Positions 42,046-51,675 of a DNA stretch of 56,304 bases are shown one piece after another. The translations under genes and the position numbers were made by a program. Position 1 is the stretch's first letter; each line of letters starts with the position of its first letter. Where the stretch lies: NCBI GenBank assembly GCA_024331095.1, contig JANDJE010000014.1, positions 1-56,304 of the forward strand, written 5' to 3'. The notes under the pieces were generated by a model. It was not told the DNA's origin. It did not search any database and saw only the letters and a program-made list of their open reading frames with translations. The stretch comes from Nitrospira sp. Lineage in GTDB: Bacteria > Nitrospirota > Nitrospiria > Nitrospirales > Nitrospiraceae.

Positions 42046-42753
42046 TCACAGCAACAGCGTCGTCGCGGTTCGGTAAGCAAGGTCGGCGGCCCCTCCCCAT
42101 GCTCTCTCGGTCCACCGGCGTTGCACGAGCAGATCATGAGGAGGAAAGGGGTGGAGCGGGGCATCTTGAGATCGGCTTCGTCGCACAACCGGCGTCGATT
42201 CGACCGTATAAAGCGGCTCGTCCGTCCAGAAGGAACGGAAAAGGGGGGACATGGGCCACGCTCGCTCCTCGGCATCGAGCACGAAGTCCGGCCTGTGATC
42301 GCCGACGACCTCAAGCTGGATGACGGAGAGCCCCGCCTCAACCATTCCAAGCTGAACGGCCGCCGCATAGGAGAGATCCAAAATCCTGCCGTTCACATAG
42401 GGCCCCCGATCCGTAATCCGCACCCGCGCATGTTTCCCGTTCGCCAGATTGACGACCCGAACCATGCTCCCCAACGGCAGTGTCCGATGGGCCGCGGTGA
42501 AGGCGCCCATGTCGAACCGCTCCCCGCTCGCCGTGACTTTCCCGTGAAACTGCGCTCCATACCAAGACGCCACGCCTCGCTCCTTGATCCCGACGTCCAG
42601 CAAGCTTTCGCCGGTGGGCATCCAGGAACAGGCGCCAACCGAGAAGCAAGACAGAGCCACGAGCGCCAGGATCATTTGCATCAGTGACCGCCCCATGAAT
42701 CTCGTTTGTGTCTTCATACACATCAAAAGCACCGCGCCTCCATTGATGAACAT
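42046..42753 (-). CDS. rlpA: RlpA-like septal/cell-wall lipoprotein
   Basis: This protein has a lipoprotein-type signal (MILALVALSCFSVGACS, lipobox VGAC) and a double-psi beta-barrel domain with GVASWYGAQFHGKVTASGER and RVRITDRGPYVNGRILDLSY, where the conserved Arg-Asp-Arg-Gly region of RlpA is kept. RlpA of some bacteria is a lytic transglycosylase acting on glycan strands lacking stem peptides. A C-terminal SPOR domain is not evident; instead there are about 75 residues of unassigned sequence. The start is uncertain: 42753 (given), GTG 42732, ATG 42723 and ATG 42717 are all in frame. Confidence 0.9.
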   Translation of the reverse strand: MFINGGAVLLMCMKTQTRFMGRSLMQMILALVALSCFSVGACSWMPTGESLLDVGIKERGVASWYGAQFHGKVTASGERFDMGAFTAAHRTLPLGSMVRVVNLANGKHARVRITDRGPYVNGRILDLSYAAAVQLGMVEAGLSVIQLEVVGDHRPDFVLDAEERAWPMSPLFRSFWTDEPLYTVESTPVVRRSRSQDAPLHPFPPHDLLVQRRWTERAWGGAADLAYRTATTLLL

Positions 42754-42878
42754 GAACTCGCCCGACCGATCCTCCTCACATGCCCCTTATGTCGCGCACA
42801 AGCACACAACCGTTCTGAGACCAGACTCGATCGATCAACCTGTCCGGGGATGCTGCGAAGGAAGGACGTGCGGCTTTA

Positions 42879-42908
42879 GTAATAAAAAGAAACAGGGAGC
42901 GAAGTCAA
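42879..42908 (-). promoter_or_regulatory. Putative rlpA promoter
   Basis: On the minus strand, TTGACT (42908-42903) and TATTAC (42884-42879) are separated by 18 bases. The inverted repeat GGAGCG/CGCTCC overlaps the -35 box and could be a regulator site. Confidence 0.45.
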
Positions 42909-42993
42909 CTCCCGCTCCGGCAGCTCATCGGGAACCCATTGTCGAACGAACGTGTCGCGCTCGAGGATGATCGGTCACGATTTCCTCACGATA

Positions 42994-43022
42994 TTGACTG
43001 CCCACAGGAGACTGAGTAAGAT
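42994..43022 (+). promoter_or_regulatory. Putative promoter of the ABC-2 operon
   Basis: TTGACT (42994-42999) and TAAGAT (43017-43022) are separated by 17 bases. The leader to the ATG at 43113 is about 85 bases. Confidence 0.6.
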
Positions 43023-43112
43023 CCCTTCGACCGATGTGAGCCGTGCGTTCAGTGTGTATCGAACGCTGCAAGATCGTCATCCTCCGCCCTTGATCACCCC
43101 GACACGGCATCG

Positions 43113-44111
43113 ATGATCGACGTTCAGAACATTACGAAACGGTACGGGCATCATACGGCCATCGACCGCGTCACATTTTCGGTGGCCAAGGGAGAGGTCC
43201 TCGCATTCTTGGGCCCCAACGGGGCCGGCAAAACGACCACGATGAGGATCCTGACCTGTTTCATGCCTCCGACGGAGGGAACGGCGCAAGTCGCGGGGTT
43301 TGATTGCCTCAACGAGCCGATGGAAGTGAAGCGCCGCATCGGCTATCTGCCTGAAACTCCTCCGGTGTATCAGGAACTGACGGTGACGGAATATCTTACC
43401 TTCGTCGGGCGGCTGCGAGGCTTGACGGGACAAACCTTGACCTCGGCGCTCGATCGCTCCGTCGAGCGCCTCCAGTTGGGCTCTGTCCGTCATAGACTGA
43501 TCGCCAATTTATCCCGCGGCTATCGGCAACGGGTGGGACTGGCTCAAACCCTCTTGCACGATCCGCCGGTGCTGATCCTGGACGAGCCGACCGTCGGGCT
43601 CGACCCGAAGCAAATCATCGAAATCCGGGAATTGATCAAGAGCCTGGTGGGGTCCCATTCCGTGATTTTGAGCACCCACATTCTGCCGGAGGCTACCGCG
43701 GTCTGCCAGCGAGTCGTCATCATCAACGGAGGACGCATCGTCGCGGAAGACACGCCCGAGCAATTGTCGGCAAGATTACGGCAATCGGAAAAGATCTCGG
43801 TGATCATCAAGACTCCTCCGGCGGATTGCGAGGAACGCCTGCGCGCGATGCCGGGGGTCTTGAACGTGTTTCCGGGCCAAGGGGCCGGAAATTTCCTCGT
43901 CGAGTGCGCGCTCGGACAGGATCTGCGCGACGAACTCGCCCGTTTCATCGTCTCCCGTGGCTGGGGATTGCTGGAGCTGAGAACCGTCTCGATGACGCTC
44001 GAAGACGTCTTCCTCCGCCTTACCCGTCACGAGGAAGGCCTGTCGCAGCCGCCCGAACCGGCGGCCGTCGCGGCCGGGCCCGAACTTTCCGCGCGGGAGG
44101 CCGCCCCATGA
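43113..44111 (+). CDS. ABC transporter ATP-binding protein, GldA-like
   Basis: This 332-residue ATPase energises an ABC-2 type membrane system. Walker A is GPNGAGKTT (about residues 34-42), the signature is LSRGYRQRVGLAQ, Walker B is LILDEPTVGLDP and the H-loop is STHILPEA. A C-terminal domain with an Ala/Pro-rich tail follows. It resembles GldA of the Bacteroidetes gliding and export machinery and NatA/CcmA-type ATPases. The stop overlaps the permease start (ATGA). The substrate is unknown; gliding is not implied. Confidence 0.92.
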   Translation: MIDVQNITKRYGHHTAIDRVTFSVAKGEVLAFLGPNGAGKTTTMRILTCFMPPTEGTAQVAGFDCLNEPMEVKRRIGYLPETPPVYQELTVTEYLTFVGRLRGLTGQTLTSALDRSVERLQLGSVRHRLIANLSRGYRQRVGLAQTLLHDPPVLILDEPTVGLDPKQIIEIRELIKSLVGSHSVILSTHILPEATAVCQRVVIINGGRIVAEDTPEQLSARLRQSEKISVIIKTPPADCEERLRAMPGVLNVFPGQGAGNFLVECALGQDLRDELARFIVSRGWGLLELRTVSMTLEDVFLRLTRHEEGLSQPPEPAAVAAGPELSAREAAP

Positions 44112-44878
44112 CGCCCGTACAAGCCGTCATCGCCAAGGAGCTGCGCGGTTATTTCGTCTCGCCGATCGTGTACGTGGTCGGCTCGGTGTTTTTGTTCATC
44201 TTCGGATTTCTTGCGTACATTTACGTCAAGTTCACCGGCGCGCAGGCCATTCAACTGATGCAGTTGCAAGGCGGCATGGCCCAGATCAACCTGAACGATC
44301 TGGTCTTTCGCAACCTCTTCGCCAGCATGCGGTTCGTCCTCTTGATCGTCCTTCCCATTCTGACCATGAGATTGTTCGCGGAAGAACGAAAGCTTCGCAC
44401 CTTCGAGTTTCTGCTGACCTCGCCCATCGGCATCCATGAAATCGTGGCGGGCAAATTCATGAGCGTGTTGCTGATCTACTTGGGCCTGTTGGGGCTCACC
44501 GGTTTGGTCCCGACCGTCCTGATGCTGTTCAGCGACTTCGACTGGAATCCGGTGCTCACCGGCTATCTGGGCATGGCCCTGTTGGGCGCCCTGTTTTTAT
44601 CCGTCGGGCTCTTCGCGTCGGCGTTGACTGAAAATCAGATCGTCGCCGCCTTCGTCGGGTTCGGCACCCTGCTGACCTTCTGGCTCATTTCGGGATTGGG
44701 CGCCCTGCTCGGCGACACGACGGCAGGTCGTGTCGTCTCCTATCTGTCCTTCATGGAACACTACGACCGCCTCGTCCGGGGGCTGATCGACACGGCCGAT
44801 CTCGTGTACTTCGGGAGCGGGCTGGCGCTCATGCTGTTTCTGACCTATCGGGTCGTGGAATCCGCGCGCTGGAAATGA
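44108..44878 (+). CDS. ABC-2 type permease, GldF-like
   Basis: This 256-residue membrane protein has about six hydrophobic segments (for example FVSPIVYVVGSVFLFIFGFL and FVLLIVLPILTMRLFAEE). The cytoplasmic RLFAEERKLRTFEFLLTSPI motif is typical of the GldF/NosY-like permease family. The frame is open upstream inside the ATPase gene, but the ATG at 44108 overlaps its stop and gives the usual length. The next start also overlaps (44875-44878). Confidence 0.92.
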   Translation: MTPVQAVIAKELRGYFVSPIVYVVGSVFLFIFGFLAYIYVKFTGAQAIQLMQLQGGMAQINLNDLVFRNLFASMRFVLLIVLPILTMRLFAEERKLRTFEFLLTSPIGIHEIVAGKFMSVLLIYLGLLGLTGLVPTVLMLFSDFDWNPVLTGYLGMALLGALFLSVGLFASALTENQIVAAFVGFGTLLTFWLISGLGALLGDTTAGRVVSYLSFMEHYDRLVRGLIDTADLVYFGSGLALMLFLTYRVVESARWK

Positions 44879-46398
44879 GCTGGAAATCGCTTCCTCTCGG
44901 ACTGATCGGATTGATCCTGGCCGTCGGCGGCGCCGTCGCCTACAGCCTGAGACCGGACTGGCTCTGGCCCGTCACCGTCGCCGAGCTGCTTGCGCTGAGC
45001 TGCCTGCTGATGTTTTTCTCGCTGCATTTCGAGACGGTGAAAGCCCTGTCCGGCCGTCGTTCGACCAAGATGGGCCTGCACAGCGTGCTGACCGTTCTGC
45101 TGCTCGCGGCCATTCTGGCCATCGTGAATTTCCTGGCGTCCCGCCATTCCGTTCGCTGGGACCTGTCCGAGAACCAAAGCTTCACGCTGGCTCCCCAGAC
45201 CTATCGTGCGCTCCGCGCGCTGCAACAGGACGTCAAGATCACGGTGTTCACCAGGGAAAACGATCCGGGGTACCAGGCCTATAAAGACCGGCTGGAGAGT
45301 TATCGACAAGCGTCACCCAAACTCACGGTGGAATTCGTCGATCCCGAAAAACAACCGAAGCTCGCGCAGGACTATGGAGTGTTTCGGAGCGACACCGCGA
45401 TTTTCGAGAGCGGCGGACGGACCATCCGGGTGACCTCGCCCTCGGAGGTCGAACTGACCGGAGCCTTGCTGCGCATTTCCAAAGACACCAAAAAACGCAT
45501 CGTCTTCGTCGAGGGGCACGGTGAGCGCAACGTGGAAGATCGGGAACGCAACGGCCTGTCGATCGCCAAAGAAGCCTTGACCAAACAGGGCTACGAGGTC
45601 GGAACCGTTTCGCTCCTTCAGGAAACCTCGGTTCCCAAGGACACCACGGTGCTCGTGCTGGCCGGCCCGCGCCGCATGGTCACTCGGGAAGAGCAGGATC
45701 GGATCCGCGAGTATGTCGAACAAGGAGGCCGGTTGCTCGTGCTGGCCGATCCCGAAACACAAACCGGGCTCGATCCTCTGCTCGCGCACTGGGGGCTTGG
45801 TCTGGGCCCCGGCGTGCTCGTCGATCTCCAGGACCGGCTCGCCGCGGGCGACCTGACGGCGCTCCTGGTCCGCACGTTTACCGAGCACGAGATCACCCAG
45901 GATTTGACCTCGGCGGTGTTGTTTCCCTTGTCGCAGCACGTCACCTTTGACGAGCAGGCGGGGAAAGGCTGGGATGCCGTTCCGCTCGCCCGCACGTCGG
46001 CCAACAGTTGGGCCGAAACCAACATGCAGGGCCGCGTCGTGAGCCTGAACGAAAAGGAGGACGTGCGGGGTCCCCTGCCCCTGGCCATGGCGCTGTCGCC
46101 CAAAACGGAACCGAAAGAAGGCGAACCGCGCCCGGCCGTCGTCGTGATCGGCAACTCGGCCTTCGCCACCAACGCCTTTTTCAACTTTCCCGGCAACAGC
46201 GACTTTTTTCTCCACACCGTGGGCTGGCTGGCCGAAGAGCGGGACTTGCTGTCGATCGCACCGAAAGAGCCGGCGTTGCGGCCGTTCGTGCCCAATCCGT
46301 TGCAGGAGCGGGCGTTGCTTTACGTGCAAGTGGTCTTTCTCCCGCTCGCGGTGCTGGTCACCGGCGTCATGGTCTGGAGAAAGCGCAGACGTCTGTAA
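44875..46398 (+). CDS. GldG-like ABC system auxiliary protein
   Basis: This 507-residue protein has two N-terminal membrane segments, a large extracytoplasmic domain and a C-terminal membrane segment (LYVQVVFLPLAVLVTGVMVW). It has the family start of the mature domain (RWDLSENQSFTLAPQTYRAL), then VKITVFTREND and IVFVEGHGERNVEDRER, typical of the Gldg/ABC-type uncharacterised transport domain. It is expected to partner the GldF-like permease. It overlaps both neighbours or lies within a few bases of them. Confidence 0.9.
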   Translation: MSWKSLPLGLIGLILAVGGAVAYSLRPDWLWPVTVAELLALSCLLMFFSLHFETVKALSGRRSTKMGLHSVLTVLLLAAILAIVNFLASRHSVRWDLSENQSFTLAPQTYRALRALQQDVKITVFTRENDPGYQAYKDRLESYRQASPKLTVEFVDPEKQPKLAQDYGVFRSDTAIFESGGRTIRVTSPSEVELTGALLRISKDTKKRIVFVEGHGERNVEDRERNGLSIAKEALTKQGYEVGTVSLLQETSVPKDTTVLVLAGPRRMVTREEQDRIREYVEQGGRLLVLADPETQTGLDPLLAHWGLGLGPGVLVDLQDRLAAGDLTALLVRTFTEHEITQDLTSAVLFPLSQHVTFDEQAGKGWDAVPLARTSANSWAETNMQGRVVSLNEKEDVRGPLPLAMALSPKTEPKEGEPRPAVVVIGNSAFATNAFFNFPGNSDFFLHTVGWLAEERDLLSIAPKEPALRPFVPNPLQERALLYVQVVFLPLAVLVTGVMVWRKRRRL

Positions 46399-46401
46399 CC
46401 G

Positions 46402-47781
46402 ATGACGATGCGGTACCGGTCCACACTGCTGATGGCCGTCATTTTGGCCGGATTGGCGGCCTATCTCTACCTTGTGGAATTTCCCGCTCAGCAACAGGAG
46501 CAGGCACAGGAGACTCAAGCGAAACAACTGTTGCCGTTCGCCGAGTCGGCCATCACCGGGGTGGCAATGACGACGGCGCAAGGGCTCGTTCAACTCTCGA
46601 AAACCGACTCCGGCGAGTGGGTCATCACGGCGCCGTTGAAAACCGACGCCGACTCGCGCGAGGTCCAGGCCCTGCTCCGCGCGCTCGCGACCGGCACCGT
46701 CAGCCGAACGGTCGCCGACCGGTCAGCCCCTCTTGCCTCCTTCGGATTGGAACAGCCCATCACGACCGTGACCGTGACAGCGGGCTCACAACAAGAAACC
46801 TTGGCGCTGGGCGACAGCGGCCCGCTGTCCAGCACCCTGTACGTCTTGCGCGAGTCGGATGGAAAGGTGCTGTTAACCGACCTGGCCCCGAAAGATTTCA
46901 TCAACAAATCGCTCATGACGTTTCGCCGGAAAGAGATTCTCCGCTTCGCGCAACACGAGATCGACCGCCTGCGCCTGACCTATCCTTCCACGGAAATCGT
47001 CCTGTACAACATGGCCGGAGGCAAACCCAAGCCGTCTTGGAAAATTCGCTATCCCGTCGAGGCGGAAGCCGACCAAGTCGAGGTTCGTTCGCTGCTCTTC
47101 CGGCTGGAAGATCTCAAGGCGCTGGGCATCATCGACCCCGGTCCCGAGAGAGACGCCGTCGCCAAAGCCCTGACAGCTCCGAAAGTGAAGATCACGATCC
47201 ACACGGCGGCAGGGGATCAAACCGTGCGTCTCTATCAACCGGACCCGCAGAGCGGCGAAGCGATCGCGGAAACCATCCCGGAGGCCCCCCTCTACCGCGT
47301 CAATCCGACGTTCATCAAAAGCTTTACCAAGGACCTCTTCGATCTTCAGGACAAACGGTTGCTGGGCGTCGACGTCGAAGACGTCGCGATGCTCTCGGTC
47401 AAGACCAGGGATCGGTCCTACGTGTTGATCAATCAACAGGGCGAATGGGTCCTGGAAGATCAACCGGACCGCAAACTCCGGCAGGAAATCGCCGACCTGT
47501 TTGTCAGCCGCGTGGCCAACCTGCCGGCCGAAGAACGGGTTCTGAAACAAGCGACGGCGCTCGCGCCCTACGGACTGCTGGAACCCAGGGCGGAATTCAT
47601 CGCCACCGGCAAAGACGGAAAAATTGCTGGCAAACTGGCTCTGGGCAACCTGTCGGGCAATCTTCTGTACGCCACGGGGCACCGTTTGCAGGGCCTGTTT
47701 CAAGTCCGTCCGGACATCCTGACGCAAATTCCCTCCAAAGCCGAGCTGCTCGGCGACTCACCGGAGACTGCGCCCCGTTGA
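46402..47781 (+). CDS. DUF4340-type membrane-anchored protein
   Basis: This 459-residue protein has one N-terminal membrane anchor (STLLMAVILAGLAAYLYLVE) and repeated beta-rich segments such as GEWVITAPLKTDADSREVQA and GEWVLEDQPDRKLRQEIADL, typical of DUF4340, which is regularly found with GldG-like proteins. It begins three bases after the GldG-like stop. Its function in the complex is unknown. It ends 28 bases before the convergent TRAP gene. Confidence 0.88.
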   Translation: MTMRYRSTLLMAVILAGLAAYLYLVEFPAQQQEQAQETQAKQLLPFAESAITGVAMTTAQGLVQLSKTDSGEWVITAPLKTDADSREVQALLRALATGTVSRTVADRSAPLASFGLEQPITTVTVTAGSQQETLALGDSGPLSSTLYVLRESDGKVLLTDLAPKDFINKSLMTFRRKEILRFAQHEIDRLRLTYPSTEIVLYNMAGGKPKPSWKIRYPVEAEADQVEVRSLLFRLEDLKALGIIDPGPERDAVAKALTAPKVKITIHTAAGDQTVRLYQPDPQSGEAIAETIPEAPLYRVNPTFIKSFTKDLFDLQDKRLLGVDVEDVAMLSVKTRDRSYVLINQQGEWVLEDQPDRKLRQEIADLFVSRVANLPAEERVLKQATALAPYGLLEPRAEFIATGKDGKIAGKLALGNLSGNLLYATGHRLQGLFQVRPDILTQIPSKAELLGDSPETAPR

Positions 47782-47809
47782 TGGCGCTCTTGCCCGTCCC
47801 GACGCAGGC

Positions 47810-49609
47810 TCAGACCAACGCAAGAGCCAGCCACGGCACGTAGGTCACGAGCAACAGGACGATCACCATGGCGAGAAAAAACGGCAAGGTGTGCCGAAAC
47901 ACCTCGCCGAGCGGCGCGCCGAACCGGTACGAGGCAAAAAACAAGTCGAGGCCGACCGGCGGCGTCAGATACCCCAGTTGCATGTTCAGCAAAAAAATCA
48001 CGGCCAGATGCAGCGGATCGACGCCGAAGGCTTGGCTGATGGGCTGGATCAGCGGCACCACGATCGTGATGGCCGAGAAGATGTCCAACAGGCAGCCGAC
48101 GATGATGAGAAAGCAGTTCAACGCCATCAGAAAGACGAGCCTCGATTCGACGTGGCGTTGAAACCAGTCCGCCGCGTTCATGGGCACTTCCGCATCGACG
48201 AGATAATTGGCGAGTCCCAACGCCACTCCAAGGATGGCGAAGACGCCCCCCAAGAGCGTCAAGCACTTGACCAAGACGGCGGGCACGTCTCTCTGAACGG
48301 TGAGTTCCCGATGGATCACCACTTCGACCACGAGGGCGTACACGGCCGTCATTGCCGCCGTCTCGATCAACGTGCCATAGCCGCCGAATAAACTGCCGAG
48401 CACAAGCACCGGGATCATGAGTTCCCATTTGGCTTCCCACAGGGCCGCCAGAGCCTCGCGCATCGCGAAGGGAACCTGAGAGTCGGGGTTCCGCCACGAT
48501 TCACGGACTCCCAACACACTGACCGCGGTCACCAATAGAAGCCCGGGCAAGATGCCAGCCTTGAACAGATCCAAGATGGACACGTGCGCCACGACGCCGT
48601 AGAGAATGACCGCGAGGCTCGGCGGAAACAGCAGCCCGATCGAACCGGTGCCGGTCAGCAATCCGATTCCAAAACCCTTGCGATACCCGCTGTCGACCAG
48701 GACGGGAAGCAACAGCCCCCCGACCGCGAGGATCGTGACCCCCGACGCTCCGGTGAAGGTGGTCAGAAACGCGCAGAGCAACGTCACGACGACCGCCAGC
48801 CCGCCCGGCAACCAGCCGAACCAGGCGCGAAAGACGCGAACCAGACGGCGACTGGCTCCTCCCTCCGCCAGAACGTAGCCGGCCAATGTGAAGAGGGGGA
48901 TCGCCGGAATCGAGGGAGAGACCACGAGACGATAGGTTTCTACCGGGATGGCCGCGGCGGTCGTCCCTTCCATCCGCAACAGCAGCAGCGTCACCCCTCC
49001 GAGGATAATGAAAATGGGCGTTCCAAGAACCGCCGCGAGCAACAATGCAAAGAGCCCGGTCCACAGGACCTCCGGCACGCCGGCCGGCAGAAGCCAGCCG
49101 GTGCCCGCCGCGATCGGAATCCCGAGTAGGGCGATGGATCGATCTCGGATCGTCTCCGGCTTGATGGCGAACCGCACCGCCATCACGGCGAAACTCAGGG
49201 GAAGCACCGCTTGCACCGCCCACGTCGGCAACCACTCGCCGATGACGACGGGCGATTGGAGATCGGCTCGCACGAACTCAAGGGACGCCCAGCTCAGGCT
49301 CGCCGCGACGGCCGTGGACACCAGGGCGGTGAACGCCGCGGAATAGGCGCGAGCGGCAGGCGGAACGATCTCGCGACCGAGGAGAAACGTCAGGTGGCCC
49401 TCGTCTCTCGCCGCCAGCATGGCGCCGATGAACCCGACCCATAAGGTCAGATTCTGAACGTAGTTTGCAGAAGCGGGAATTCCGGTATTGAGTGACAGCC
49501 GGAGCAGAATCTCGACGACGGGCAGCCAGGCCATCAGGATCAACGCAAGCCCGGCCAGGCTGTTTTCACATCGGCGAGCCAGATTGAGGACAGGGTCAGA
49601 GGACGTCAT
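47810..49609 (-). CDS. TRAP transporter fused permease (DctQ-DctM type)
   Basis: This membrane protein of about 599 residues joins a DctQ-like four-helix part (about residues 1-170, with YVQNLTLWVGFIGAMLAARD) and a DctM-like large part (PIFIILGGVTLLLLRMEG onward, with GSIGLLFPPSLAVILYGVVA and LNMQLGYLTPPVGLDLFFAS). It would import a solute with the ion gradient, using the binding protein encoded just upstream. ATG 49609 is chosen; ATG 49645 is in frame 12 codons earlier. Fused permeases of this kind are typical of TPAT systems such as Treponema pallidum Tp0958. Confidence 0.92.
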   Translation of the reverse strand: MTSSDPVLNLARRCENSLAGLALILMAWLPVVEILLRLSLNTGIPASANYVQNLTLWVGFIGAMLAARDEGHLTFLLGREIVPPAARAYSAAFTALVSTAVAASLSWASLEFVRADLQSPVVIGEWLPTWAVQAVLPLSFAVMAVRFAIKPETIRDRSIALLGIPIAAGTGWLLPAGVPEVLWTGLFALLLAAVLGTPIFIILGGVTLLLLRMEGTTAAAIPVETYRLVVSPSIPAIPLFTLAGYVLAEGGASRRLVRVFRAWFGWLPGGLAVVVTLLCAFLTTFTGASGVTILAVGGLLLPVLVDSGYRKGFGIGLLTGTGSIGLLFPPSLAVILYGVVAHVSILDLFKAGILPGLLLVTAVSVLGVRESWRNPDSQVPFAMREALAALWEAKWELMIPVLVLGSLFGGYGTLIETAAMTAVYALVVEVVIHRELTVQRDVPAVLVKCLTLLGGVFAILGVALGLANYLVDAEVPMNAADWFQRHVESRLVFLMALNCFLIIVGCLLDIFSAITIVVPLIQPISQAFGVDPLHLAVIFLLNMQLGYLTPPVGLDLFFASYRFGAPLGEVFRHTLPFFLAMVIVLLLVTYVPWLALALV

Positions 49610-49708
49610 GCCGCCCCGCCGGAGGCAAGGCTCCGCCGCATCCATTTCATTCCGATAGGGGAAGACAGGGACAGCGCCATAGGCATGAACGTCTCCGGTC
49701 GGCGGCCG

Positions 49709-50716
49709 CTACCGGGAGGCGGTCGAAGCTCGGTACTCATCACGAAGTCGTTCCACTTCGGCGACCAGATCGGGCGGGACGTTGTGGCCCATGATGGTTG
49801 GGTAGTTGGCTTGGAACCGTTTGGTCCATTCGGCCAGTGCATCGGGCGGCACGGGGTGCACGGTGAGACCATGTTGCTGCATCACATGGAGAGCCTCAGC
49901 ACTGTGTTTCCTCATCTCCCGAAGAAACCGCGTTCCGGCTTCGCGCGAAGCCTGAATCAGACGTTCTTTCATGTCCGCGGGAATGGCCTGCCATTTTTTC
50001 TCCGCGATCACGAGGGCGCCGACCAGCGGAACCAGCCTGACGTCGGTCATGTCCTTGCTCAACGCGAACCATTGGAAGGACAGGGCGGCCAGCGGCGTCG
50101 TGAGATAGGCGTTGACCATGCCTGAATGGAGCGCGGAATGGAGTTCGTTCACGGCAAGCGGCACCGCGCGGTACCCCATGTTCTTCCAGGCCTGCAAGTT
50201 GTCCTGATCGCCGGCCCAGACGAAGAGCCGGAGCGGTTTCAGATCCTCCGGATGTACCACGGGTTTTTGGGCGAACAGATAGACCCACCCGGCGTCTCCC
50301 CACAGAAGCACCCGGAATCCCTTCGACGCATAGATTTGTTCCAGTTTGGGAGCGATCCGCGTCCGTACGTAATCCCATTCGTCGTCGTCGCGGAACATCG
50401 CGGGCAGTTGAATCGCCTTGGTTTCGGGAGCGATTTCATAGAGTCCCGATCCCGCCACGAGCGCGGCATCGAGCTGGCCGATCCGCATTTTGCGGACCAT
50501 GTCGGGATCATCACCGGCCACGCCGTCGGCATAGATCCGCAAGTGAATGGAGCCGTTCGAGATTTTCGCCCAACTGTCGCCCAAATCCCGAAGAATATCG
50601 TAGTAGGGCGAATTCTTGGGGGCCAAGGTCCCCAATTTGATGGTCTCGGCCGAAGCCGTCCGGCAACCAAGAAGGATCGTCGCGACGACAAAACCGGCAA
50701 GTATGATGGGCATCAT
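49709..50716 (-). CDS. TRAP transporter substrate-binding protein, DctP-like (TatP-type)
   Basis: This 335-residue periplasmic protein has a signal peptide (MMPIILAGFVVATILLGCRT, then ASA) and the DctP fold segments IKLGTLAPKNSPYYDILRDL and LRIYADGVAGDDPDMVRKMR. The conserved binding arginine region and NAYLTTPLAALSFQW are present. The ATG at 50716 has GGAGG five bases upstream and overlaps the TatT-like stop (ATGA), so the two proteins are translationally coupled. The ligand is unknown; Treponema TatP has been suggested to bind hydrophobic compounds. Confidence 0.92.
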   Translation of the reverse strand: MMPIILAGFVVATILLGCRTASAETIKLGTLAPKNSPYYDILRDLGDSWAKISNGSIHLRIYADGVAGDDPDMVRKMRIGQLDAALVAGSGLYEIAPETKAIQLPAMFRDDDEWDYVRTRIAPKLEQIYASKGFRVLLWGDAGWVYLFAQKPVVHPEDLKPLRLFVWAGDQDNLQAWKNMGYRAVPLAVNELHSALHSGMVNAYLTTPLAALSFQWFALSKDMTDVRLVPLVGALVIAEKKWQAIPADMKERLIQASREAGTRFLREMRKHSAEALHVMQQHGLTVHPVPPDALAEWTKRFQANYPTIMGHNVPPDLVAEVERLRDEYRASTASR

Positions 50717-51675
50717 GGCATCCTCCCCTCCTGGTCTGCGTCGATAAACAGTTCCGAGATCCGCGCCGACAGCCACCGGGCCCGCCGCCGGGCTACCATG
50801 TTGATCAACCGTTCGTTCGGTTGCCGATCCGGATCGACGGCCAAGGCTTTCGACAGGAGATCCTTGAATTCGTCAAGATTCTGTTCTTTTACGGAGAGAC
50901 CTTCCGCCAGGGCCAGGAACAAGGACGAGCGGGGAGCGTCCGTGAGGGCCAGCGCCCGGTAAAAATGCTCTCGCGCCGACGCGGCGCTCCCTCCCGGACG
51001 GCTCGCTTCGTAGGACACGAGGAATTCGTGCGCCGCTCCCGCTTCGTACCGTTCGTGCAGATCAACGACCCGGCGCACCAACGCGCCGAAGAGCGGCGCG
51101 TCGGAAACCATGGCGAGATCGTCCGGTCCGGCGGAAAGGGCCCCTCCCCACGACACGCCGGCCCAATAGAGGAAAGGCACGTCGTCTTTCGTGGTCTCGG
51201 CCAACGTGGAAAAGTGATCGCGCCGCAGTCGTTCTTCGAACCGAGGGTGAGCCAGATTCAATCCCCTGAGCGCATAATCACGACCCCGCAAATAGAGCTT
51301 TTTGGAACGGGCGCGCAGAAGCCGAGACCGATCCAAATCGGCCGTCTCCAGCCGGTCGGCTTCGTCCTGAAGAAGATAGGCATAGGTGGCAAAACCCTTC
51401 GCGGCCGACAGAAGCATCCCTCGATGATTGGGGGAAACCGCCAGAAGGCTTTCCAACGTCTTGATGCCGAAGGGGATCGCCTCGCGAACGAGGTCCGGGT
51501 CCTCCTCCGATGCGTATACGTCGGAATCGCCGGACAGCGCCTCTCCGACCAAGTCGGCCATCAAACGCTTGGCGGAACACCCGCCGAGCACGGCCATAAC
51601 GAGCAACCCGACGAGCAGGGAACACCGCCGTCGCTGAAAATCACCGCCCGGCTTGGCGTCATCATCGCCCCGCAT
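50713..51675 (-). CDS. TRAP transporter TatT-component lipoprotein (TPR-like)
   Basis: This protein of about 320 residues starts at ATG 51675. A lipobox LGGC (Cys at about residue 33) makes it a lipoprotein. The helical body contains TatT family segments (for example AAKGFATYAYLLQDEADRLE and ARSKKLYLRGRDYALRGLNL) that form TPR-like hairpins in Treponema pallidum Tp0956. It is encoded directly upstream of and overlapping the binding protein. The upstream open frame (to 51876) lacks a sensible N-terminus. Confidence 0.88.
   Translation of the reverse strand: MRGDDDAKPGGDFQRRRCSLLVGLLVMAVLGGCSAKRLMADLVGEALSGDSDVYASEEDPDLVREAIPFGIKTLESLLAVSPNHRGMLLSAAKGFATYAYLLQDEADRLETADLDRSRLLRARSKKLYLRGRDYALRGLNLAHPRFEERLRRDHFSTLAETTKDDVPFLYWAGVSWGGALSAGPDDLAMVSDAPLFGALVRRVVDLHERYEAGAAHEFLVSYEASRPGGSAASAREHFYRALALTDAPRSSLFLALAEGLSVKEQNLDEFKDLLSKALAVDPDRQPNERLINMVARRRARWLSARISELFIDADQEGRMP

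Larger units (their letters stand above)
42754..43112. other. Divergent intergenic region
   Basis: This 359-base stretch separates rlpA (minus) from the ABC operon (plus). It holds a promoter candidate in each direction. No RNA gene or coding frame was recognised in it. Confidence 0.6.

Noticed and set aside
42893..42920. GGAGCG/CGCTCC stem followed by a T-rich stretch on the minus strand as a terminator
   Set aside because: No minus-strand gene ends there. The same bases form a plausible rlpA promoter, so I list them as promoter only.
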